Positions 5,833 through 12,351 of a stretch of DNA of 12,351 nucleotides are shown here, piece by piece. The position numbers were made by a program, and so were the translations under genes. The notes beneath the pieces are model-generated. The model searched no databases. It had not been told where the DNA came from and saw only the letters and a program-made list of their open reading frames with translations. The stretch lies in the NCBI GenBank assembly GCA_040004775.1, contig JBDUAD010000078.1:1-12351 (forward strand), given 5' to 3'. Numbering within the stretch: the first letter of the stretch is position 1; each line of letters begins with the position of its first letter. The stretch comes from JALZBL01 sp040004775 (GTDB lineage Bacteria; Actinomycetota; Actinomycetes; Mycobacteriales; Jatrophihabitantaceae).

Positions 5833-6798
5833 ATGCGTCCCACCACCTCCGAAGCTCCGGGCCTCTCGGCCCGCACCGCCGCGGCCACGGCCGGTGCGGT
5901 CGACCTGGCCGCCCTGCAGGCCCGCAGCCAGGCCGCGGCCCGCGCGGCTGAATCGCCGCCGCCGGCGCCGGGAGCGACGGTCATCGCCGTCGACGAGGCG
6001 GCGTTCCAGAGCGAGGTGCTCGACCGTTCCTTCCAGGTGCCGGTGGTGCTCGACCTGTGGGCCGACTGGTGTCAGCCGTGCAAACAGCTCTCGCCGATCC
6101 TCGAGCGCCTGGCCGCTGAGGACGCTGGCCGTTGGGTGCTGGCCACCATCGACGTCGACGCCAACCCGCGCATCTCGCAGGCCCTACAGGTGCAGGGCAT
6201 TCCGGCGGTGTTCGCGGTGATCGGAGGCCAGGTGGTGCCCGGCTTCACCGGCGCGCTGCCCGAGGCGCAGGTGCGGGAGTTCATCGTCGCGGTGGTGCAG
6301 GCCGGCGAACAGGCTGGTCTGACCGGCGCGCCCACTCTCGACCCCGACGGCGCCCCCGAGGTCGAGAACGAGGCGGCCGAGGTGCTTTCGGACCCCCGCT
6401 TCGACGCGGCCGAGGCCGCGCTGGACGCCGGCGACTTCGACGGCGCGGCGGCGGCTTACCAGCTCATCCTCGATGCCGAGCCGGCCAACACCGAGGCCTC
6501 CCTGGCCCTGCGGCAGACCCGCTTCCTGCAACGGCTGGCCACCACCGCCCCAGGGGCCGGCGCACGGGCCAATGCCGCGCCCGACGACGTGGAGTTGGCC
6601 CTGGCTGCGGCCGACGAGCAGATGTCCGCCGGCGACGTTTCCGGAGCGTTCGACCGTCTGATCACGCTGGTGACCCGGGTGCGCGGGGAGGAGCGAGACC
6701 CGGTGCGCGACCGCCTCGTGGACTACTTCGAGCTGCTCGGCCCCGACGAGCCCCAGGTCGGGCCGGCGCGCCGGCGTCTGGCCAGCGCGTTGTTCTGA
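5833..6798 (+). CDS. Thioredoxin-TPR protein (CnoX/YbbN-like co-chaperone)
   Basis: A 321-residue protein of tripartite build. A low-complexity Ala-rich N-terminus (1-48) precedes a thioredoxin domain (about 50-155) with WADWCQPCK (Cys80, Cys83) and the cis-proline QGIP (Pro124). The tail (about 180-321) is helical and TPR-like, with the repeat FDAAEAALDAGDFDGAAAAYQLILDAEPAN. CnoX/YbbN proteins hold unfolding or oxidised clients and pass them to chaperonins. The E. coli member lacks a full CxxC, whereas this one keeps it and could act as a redox enzyme. The frame stays open upstream into icmA, but that part is the icmA shadow. The ATG at 5833 lies 28 bp after the icmA stop, which suggests cotranscription. 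GGGA at 5819-5822 is a poor ribosome-binding site. Confidence 0.88.
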   Translation: MRPTTSEAPGLSARTAAATAGAVDLAALQARSQAAARAAESPPPAPGATVIAVDEAAFQSEVLDRSFQVPVVLDLWADWCQPCKQLSPILERLAAEDAGRWVLATIDVDANPRISQALQVQGIPAVFAVIGGQVVPGFTGALPEAQVREFIVAVVQAGEQAGLTGAPTLDPDGAPEVENEAAEVLSDPRFDAAEAALDAGDFDGAAAAYQLILDAEPANTEASLALRQTRFLQRLATTAPGAGARANAAPDDVELALAAADEQMSAGDVSGAFDRLITLVTRVRGEERDPVRDRLVDYFELLGPDEPQVGPARRRLASALF

Positions 6799-6820
6799 TC
6801 CGGCCTGTTCTGATCTGGGG
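6791..6820. repeat. 15-bp near-duplication of a gene end with stop codon
   Basis: TGTTCTGATCCGG (6791-6803) recurs as TGTTCTGATCTGG (6806-6818) with a 15-bp offset. The first copy holds the last Phe codon and TGA stop of the thioredoxin-TPR gene. The second lies in the 34-bp gap before the convergent permease gene. Confidence 0.7.
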
Positions 6821-6832
6821 TCGTCCGGTGGT

Positions 6833-8131
6833 TCATCGTGAGACGGCCGACCGGTTCCGGCCCTGCCGCACGGCATAGGCCGCGGCACCGACGGTCAGGA
6901 CCGCCGCGCCGCTGAGCACCGAGGCCAGGGGCAGGCTGAAGGCCAGTACCAGACAACCGATGCCGCCTATCCACGGCACCCAGCGCGGGGGTCGCCGTTC
7001 GGCCGCGGTGAGCGTGGCCGCAGACGCGTTGGCGATCGCGTAGTAGAGCAGCACGCCGAAGGAGGAGAACCCGATCGCGCCCCGCAGGTCCAACGCGGTA
7101 ACCAGTAGCGCCACCACCGCCCCCACGGCTACCTCCGCTCGGTGGGGAACCCCGAAGCGCGGATGGACCGGAGACAGCGCCCGGGGCAGATGGCCGTCCC
7201 GAGCCATGGCGAACACCGTCCGCGAGACCCCGAGGACGAGCGCCAGTAACGCCCCGAGTGCCGCCGCGGCAGCGCCGACGGCGACCACCGGAGCCAACCG
7301 GTGCCACGACCCGGCCTCCACGACCGCGTGCAACGGTGCGGCTGAGTCGGCCAGCCCCGGCGAACCGAGCGTCAGCAGACCGCTCACCGCGACGGCGGCG
7401 TAGACCACCACGGTGATGCCGAGGGCCAGCCCGATGGCGCGGGGGATCGTGCGGGCCGGGTCACGGACCTCGGCGCCGAGCGTGGCGATCCGCGCGTAGC
7501 CGGCGAAGGCGAAGAACACCAGACCCGCTCCGCCGAGCACGCCGTGCCAGCTGGGACCAGAACCGGCATCGAGCTTGTCGGTAGTAGCCACTCCGCCGGC
7601 CAGTGCGGCCAGCACGACGACCGCCAGCACGGCAAGTACCACCGCCACCAGGGCCCGAGTGAGCCGGGCCGACTTCTGGACGCCGGCGTAGTTCACCGCG
7701 GTCAGCCCCGCCACGGCCACCACCGCAGCCACGTGCGCGTGACCAGGCCAGGCGTAGCTCCCGACGGTGAGGGCCATGGCGGCGCAGCTTGCGGTCTTGC
7801 CGACCACGAACGACCAGCCGGCCAAATATCCCCAGAACGGCCCGAGCCGCTTCCGGCCGTAGACGTAGGTGCCGCCGGACTCTGGATAGATCGCGGCCAG
7901 CCGGGCCGAGGAGGTGGCGTTGGCGTAGGCGACGGCCGCGGCCAGGGCGAGAGCGATCAGCACTCCCGAGCCGGCCAACTCGGCCGCGGGGGACCAGACC
8001 GCGAAAACACCGGCGCCGAGCATGGAGCCCAGGCCGAGCACCACCGCATCTGCGGTACCGAGCGTCCGGCGCGGCTGGGCCGCGGCGTCGGGGCCGGAGG
8101 CGGCGGTCGTCACCCGGGCATTGAACGACAC
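6833..8131 (-). CDS. APC-family amino-acid permease
   Basis: A 432-residue integral membrane transporter that probably moves an amino acid or amine across the cytoplasmic membrane with a cation or by exchange. Hydrophobic segments fit the 12-helix APC fold. The helix-1 unwound binding motif is present as GLGSMLGAGVF (residues 33-43). YPESGGTYVYGRKRLGPFWGYLAGW is the conserved helix 2-3 region, and FFAFAGYARIATLGAEVRDPARTIPRA is the helix-6 and following loop signature. FAMARDGHLPRALSPVHPRFGVPHRA matches the helix 8-9 loop. The start is GTG at 8131; no Shine-Dalgarno is visible and a second in-frame GTG lies at 8113. The gene follows the MarR gene by 81 bp on the same strand, so that regulator may control it. 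Substrate is unknown. Confidence 0.92.
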   Translation of the reverse strand: MSFNARVTTAASGPDAAAQPRRTLGTADAVVLGLGSMLGAGVFAVWSPAAELAGSGVLIALALAAAVAYANATSSARLAAIYPESGGTYVYGRKRLGPFWGYLAGWSFVVGKTASCAAMALTVGSYAWPGHAHVAAVVAVAGLTAVNYAGVQKSARLTRALVAVVLAVLAVVVLAALAGGVATTDKLDAGSGPSWHGVLGGAGLVFFAFAGYARIATLGAEVRDPARTIPRAIGLALGITVVVYAAVAVSGLLTLGSPGLADSAAPLHAVVEAGSWHRLAPVVAVGAAAAALGALLALVLGVSRTVFAMARDGHLPRALSPVHPRFGVPHRAEVAVGAVVALLVTALDLRGAIGFSSFGVLLYYAIANASAATLTAAERRPPRWVPWIGGIGCLVLAFSLPLASVLSGAAVLTVGAAAYAVRQGRNRSAVSR

Positions 8132-8212
8132 CGCAGTGACCGACCGGTGAACGGATGCGATCCCGGCCCAAAACGCTGGAAAGCGGATTCGGAAAGCGCG
8201 GCCCCGGACCGA

Positions 8213-8713
8213 TCAGCGGGCTAGCGGATTGCCGCCGGCGACGGCCACGGGCTCCAGCGGGCCGTCGTGGTGGGTCGGTACCTCGCCGGCGTAGGTCCGC
8301 AGGCGCTCGGAAATGGACAGCAGTCCGGCGATGACCACCGGGCGGTCCGCCGGCGGCACGTCGTCGGCGGCATGGTCGAACCACTGTCCGCCCCAGGCCA
8401 CCACGTCACGGCCACGATCGGTGAGGACCACGGTGGAGCGGCGCCGGTCCTCCGGATGCGGCTGGCGCTCGACTAGACCGTTCGCGCTGAGCCGGTCGAT
8501 CAGAGACGTGGTCGAGCTGGTGGTGATGCCGAGGAGATCGGCCAGGTCGGTCTGGCCCAGCGGACCCCGCGAGTGAAGGTAGCTCACCGCGATGGACTCG
8601 TTGATGCTCACGCCGAGTTGGCCGGCGACGGCTTGGCGAAAGCTTTCTGCGGCGAGGATCAGCTCGCGCAACGCAACCGGAGCCGAACTATGCACAGCCT
8701 CGCCGGTCGACAT
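8213..8713 (-). CDS. MarR-family transcriptional regulator
   Basis: A 166-residue winged-helix regulator. LGVSINESIAVSYLHSRGPL leads into QTDLADLLGITTSSTTSLIDRLSANGLVERQ (about 54-84), which holds the recognition helix. HPEDRRRSTVVLTDRGRDVV (86-105) is the wing with the family's DRR motif. The frame extends upstream to an ATG at 8776. The ATG at 8713 is preferred because AGGAG lies five bases before it and because the extra 21 residues are unlike the family. It sits between the pirin (101 bp upstream) and the amino-acid permease (81 bp downstream), all on one strand, so either neighbour may be its target. It is not close in sequence to the MarR at 2060; the two share only family motifs. Confidence 0.9.
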   Translation of the reverse strand: MSTGEAVHSSAPVALRELILAAESFRQAVAGQLGVSINESIAVSYLHSRGPLGQTDLADLLGITTSSTTSLIDRLSANGLVERQPHPEDRRRSTVVLTDRGRDVVAWGGQWFDHAADDVPPADRPVVIAGLLSISERLRTYAGEVPTHHDGPLEPVAVAGGNPLAR

Positions 8714-8718
8714 CCCGA

Positions 8719-8723
8719 CTCCT
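8719..8723 (-). promoter_or_regulatory. Shine-Dalgarno deciding the MarR start
   Basis: The minus strand reads AGGAG with a five-base spacer to the ATG at 8713. It selects this start over the in-frame ATG at 8776, which has no such site. Confidence 0.7.
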
Positions 8724-8814
8724 GATTGCGTGAAGGAGTAACTACCAGACGGCCACGCTAACACGAGCTCAACCATCCGCCATCACCTCACGCCCCGAAG
8801 AGCCGGCCGAGCGG

Positions 8815-9783
8815 TCAGCCCGTGTGGGGCATGAGCGCGTCGTCGGGAATGACGCCCAACCGGCCGGCCTGGTAGTCGCGGATCGCGTCCTCGAGCTGGC
8901 TACGGGTGTTCATCACGAAGGGGCCGTATTGCACGACCGGCTCGCGGATCGGCTGGCCGCCGAGCAGAAGAACCTCGAGGGCAGGGTGACGCGAGTCCTG
9001 GGCGTCCGCCGCGCGCACCGTCAGCCGGTCGCCGGCACCGAGCACGGCCAGCTGGCCGGAACGGATGGGCCGGTTCTCCGCGCCGACGTAGCCGTCGCCG
9101 GCCAGCACGTAGACCAGCGAATTGAATTCGGCCGGCCACGGGAGGGACAGCTGGGCACCGGGCGTCACGGTGGCGTGGGCCAGGGCGATGGGCGTGTGGG
9201 TCGAACCGGGCCCGCGGTGCCCGGCGATCTCGCCGGCGATTATGCGGACCAGGGAGCCGGCGTCCTCGGACGCGACCAGGGTGACCTGTCCGGCTTCGAG
9301 GTTCTGGTAGGCCGGCGGGATGAACTTGTCCTCGGCCGGCAGGTTGACCCACAGCTGGACACCGTGGAAGAGGCCGCCCGACATCACCAGCGACTCCGGC
9401 GGGGTCTCGATGTGCAGGATGCCTGCGCCGGCGGTCATCCATTGCGTGGCGCCGTTCTCGATCACGCCGCCGCCGCCGTGGCTGTCCTGGTGCAGAAACG
9501 TGCCGTCGATCATGTAGGTGACGGTCTCGAAGCCTCGGTGCGGATGCCACGGAGTTCCCTTCGGCTCCAGCGGCGCGTACTCGACCTCGCCCATCTCGTC
9601 CATGTGCACGAACGGGTCGAGGTCGGCCTTGGAGACGCCAGCGAAGGCGCGGACCACCGGGAAGCCCTCGCCCTCGAAACCACGCGGTCCGGTGGTCACC
9701 GACCGCACGGGCCGCTCGACGTCGCCCAGCGCGGTGGCGGGGACGCGGGCAAGAACGGTCGGGTCAGCGGTGACGGCGGGCAT
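8815..9783 (-). CDS. Pirin family protein
   Basis: A 322-residue bicupin protein of the pirin family. Members bind one metal ion in the N-terminal cupin; some oxidise flavonols (quercetin 2,3-dioxygenase), while others bind metabolic enzymes or act as stress proteins. The metal ligands are all present: His80 and His82 in TPWHPHRGFETVTY, and His124 and Glu126 in AGILHIETP. HQDSHGGGGVIENGATQWMTAG is the usual family core. The C-terminal cupin follows, ending in GPFVMNTRSQLEDAIRDYQAGRLG, which is diagnostic of this branch. The start at ATG 9783 has AGGAG five bases upstream and a TATAGT -10 box farther up, so the gene probably has its own promoter. The role here cannot be deduced from sequence. 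Confidence 0.94.
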   Translation of the reverse strand: MPAVTADPTVLARVPATALGDVERPVRSVTTGPRGFEGEGFPVVRAFAGVSKADLDPFVHMDEMGEVEYAPLEPKGTPWHPHRGFETVTYMIDGTFLHQDSHGGGGVIENGATQWMTAGAGILHIETPPESLVMSGGLFHGVQLWVNLPAEDKFIPPAYQNLEAGQVTLVASEDAGSLVRIIAGEIAGHRGPGSTHTPIALAHATVTPGAQLSLPWPAEFNSLVYVLAGDGYVGAENRPIRSGQLAVLGAGDRLTVRAADAQDSRHPALEVLLLGGQPIREPVVQYGPFVMNTRSQLEDAIRDYQAGRLGVIPDDALMPHTG

Positions 9784-9788
9784 GATGT

Positions 9789-9818
9789 CTCCTGGCGATG
9801 GTTGAGAGCTTGACTATA
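9789..9818 (-). promoter_or_regulatory. Pirin promoter -10 box and Shine-Dalgarno
   Basis: On the minus strand TATAGT (9818-9813) is a good -10 hexamer, and AGGAG (9793-9789) is spaced five bases from ATG 9783, implying a leader of about 20-25 bases. No good -35 hexamer is seen 17 bp upstream of the box. An imperfect dyad, TTGAC/GCCAA (9810-9826), overlaps the box and could be an operator, with one mismatch per arm. Confidence 0.5.
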
Positions 9819-9865
9819 TCGGCCAACGCCGTCCGCGGGCCGGCCATTCCCGACGCCCGGCGCAG

Positions 9866-11272
9866 TTATCGGCGAGCGGGAACGGCCGCGCTGGCCCGGC
9901 GGACGGCGTCCACGGACCGTTCGACGTCGTCGAGATCGGTGGACCAGTTGCTGACCGAGACGCGCAGCACCGCCCGCTCCCGCCAGCACGAGCCCGACAT
10001 CCACGCCGTCCCGTCCTGCAGGATCTGCGCCACCACCGCGCGCGTGCGCTCGTCGTCGCCGAAGCTGGCGGAGACCTGGGTGAAGGCGACGTCGTTGAGC
10101 ACCTCGGCCCCGTCCACCGCGGCGATGCCGTCGGCCAGCTCGCGGGCGTTGCCGGCCAGGCCCTCGACCAGGTCGGCCACTCCCGAGCGGCCGAGCGATC
10201 TCAACGCCGCCCACACCGGGACCCCGCGGGCTCGCCGTGACAGCTCGGGGACCAATTCCAGCGGATCGGCCTGCCCGCCGTCCGCGCTGACCAGGTAGCT
10301 GGTGTGCACGCCCATGGCTCGGCGCAGCGGCTCGGCGCGGGCCACGATCGCCAGGCCGCAGTCGTAGGGCACGTTCAGCGTCTTGTGGGCGTCGGTGGCC
10401 CACGAGTCAGCCGTCTCGTATCCCGCAAGGAGGTGCCGCAGGGCGGGGGACGCCGCGGCCCAGAGGCCGAACGCGCCGTCGACGTGAACCCAGGCCCCGT
10501 GCCGGTGCGCGATCTCGGTCGCCGGGCCGATCGGGTCGAAGGCTCCGGAGTGCAGGTTGCCGGCCTGCAGGCAGACGATGGCCGGTGCTGCGCCGGTGTC
10601 GGAGGAGGCGTCGAGTGCCTCGGCCAGTGCGTCGACGCGGATGCGCCCCTGGTGATCGGCCGGTACAACGGTGGGGGCGCCGAGGCCGAGGTAGCGCAGA
10701 GCCAGATCGACGGTGTCGTGCCGCTCGGCGCCCACGAAGACGCGGACCCGGGGCGCCCCGGTCAGGCCGAGCCGGTCAATGTCCCATCCGGCGTCGGTGA
10801 GGACCTGCTGGCGCGCGGCGGCCAGGCCGGTGAAGTTGGCCATCGTCGCGCCGGTCACGAAGCCGACGTCCGCGGCGGGCGGCAGTCCGAGGAGATCCAG
10901 CAGCCAGCGCCCGGCCGCGTCCTCGGCCGCGGCCGTGCCCGGAGTCGCGTACAGCGACCCGGTGTTCTGGTCCCAGGCGCTGACCAACCAGTCCGCGGCC
11001 AGCGCGGCCGGAAGCACGCCGCCCATCACCCAGCCGAAGAACCGGCCGGAGCCGATGGCCATCAGCCCCGGTTCGACCAGCCGGGCCAACTCGTCCACGA
11101 CGTCCTCGGGGGCGCTGGGGTGCTCGGGCAGCGCGGTGTCGAAGCTGGCGCGAAGTTCGTCGACCGACGCGGTTGGAGGAACGGGCCGCTCGGGCACCGA
11201 GGCCAACCAGGACCGGGCGTGGGTGCCGGCCCGGTCGAGGGCGGCCGAGTACGGGTCAGGACGTGTCGTCAC
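9866..11272 (-). CDS. PLP-dependent group II decarboxylase-like enzyme
   Basis: A 468-residue fold-type I PLP enzyme of the aromatic-L-amino-acid/glutamate decarboxylase superfamily. Seen in order: SGRFFGWVMGG (75-85), the phosphate-binding loop GFVTGATMANFTGL (137-150), His185 (GAERHDTVD) placed to stack on the PLP ring, Asp265 (WVHVDGAFGLW) for the pyridine nitrogen, and the Schiff-base Lys297 in WATDAHKTLNVPYDCG. The C-terminus (VLRVSVSNWSTDLDDVERSVDAVR) matches the family. The frame stays open far upstream, but that part overlaps glgB out of frame. GTG 11272 starts a normal-length protein 38 bp after the glgB stop. The stop is TAA. Substrate is uncertain: aromatic, acidic or another amino acid. 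Coupling to the permease at 6833 is conceivable but unproven. Confidence 0.9.
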   Translation of the reverse strand: MTTRPDPYSAALDRAGTHARSWLASVPERPVPPTASVDELRASFDTALPEHPSAPEDVVDELARLVEPGLMAIGSGRFFGWVMGGVLPAALAADWLVSAWDQNTGSLYATPGTAAAEDAAGRWLLDLLGLPPAADVGFVTGATMANFTGLAAARQQVLTDAGWDIDRLGLTGAPRVRVFVGAERHDTVDLALRYLGLGAPTVVPADHQGRIRVDALAEALDASSDTGAAPAIVCLQAGNLHSGAFDPIGPATEIAHRHGAWVHVDGAFGLWAAASPALRHLLAGYETADSWATDAHKTLNVPYDCGLAIVARAEPLRRAMGVHTSYLVSADGGQADPLELVPELSRRARGVPVWAALRSLGRSGVADLVEGLAGNARELADGIAAVDGAEVLNDVAFTQVSASFGDDERTRAVVAQILQDGTAWMSGSCWRERAVLRVSVSNWSTDLDDVERSVDAVRRASAAVPARR

Positions 11273-11310
11273 GCGCCCACTGTCCCGCCTTCCGAGCGCG
11301 CCGACCAGCC

Positions 11311-12351
<1,041 letters not shown>

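Noticed and set aside
4056..5984. A 642-codon open frame on the minus strand opposite icmA
   Set aside because: Its translation has no family features and is Arg/Gly/His-rich, while the plus-strand frame encodes a complete acyl-CoA mutase barrel. Long antisense frames are expected in DNA this GC-rich.
8714..8776. Upstream ATG at 8776 for the second MarR gene
   Set aside because: It adds 21 atypical residues and lacks a ribosome-binding site, whereas ATG 8713 has AGGAG at good spacing.
8824..9813. A 329-codon plus-strand frame opposite the pirin
   Set aside because: Shadow of a gene with all metal ligands conserved and a good Shine-Dalgarno.

Overview
The window is very GC-rich, densely packed DNA whose genes use ATG and GTG starts. 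It carries a MeaB GTPase, a split coenzyme-B12 acyl-CoA mutase, a GlgB branching enzyme and several gene starts with a TANNNT box directly upstream and no Shine-Dalgarno (leaderless style). Together these point to a high-GC Gram-positive actinobacterium (Actinomycetota). I cannot fix the genus. All genes are chromosomal-looking metabolic or regulatory genes. I see no transposase, phage gene, CRISPR array, tRNA or rRNA.

Left part (1-3912): the C-terminal two thirds of a MeaB-type mutase chaperone GTPase (+, cut by the window edge) converges on a glutaryl-CoA-dehydrogenase-like acyl-CoA dehydrogenase (-). Between them lie six tandem copies of a 16-bp unit that duplicates the end of the dehydrogenase gene, including its stop codon. 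A MarR regulator (+) diverges from the dehydrogenase. A small three-helix membrane protein of unknown function (-) then diverges from an aldo/keto reductase (+).

Middle part (4101-6798): icmA, the large subunit of isobutyryl-CoA mutase, carries the two residues (Phe80, Gln198) that separate isobutyryl- from methylmalonyl-CoA mutase and has no B12-binding domain. A perfect 22-bp palindrome overlaps its predicted leaderless promoter. A thioredoxin-TPR protein of the CnoX/YbbN type follows 28 bp downstream on the same strand.

Right part (6833-12351), all on the minus strand. In transcription order it reads glgB (cut by the window edge), a PLP-dependent group II decarboxylase-like enzyme, a pirin, a second MarR regulator and an APC-family amino-acid permease.

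The acyl-CoA genes (meaB, the dehydrogenase, icmA) suggest catabolism of branched-chain or aromatic amino acids and fatty acids, feeding or draining isobutyryl-/butyryl-CoA. The permease and decarboxylase could add amino-acid uptake and breakdown, which is inference. Most genes are ordinary. The items most worth checking are the icmA palindrome and promoter, the self-buffering stop-codon tandem repeat, and the substrate-determining residues of the mutase.
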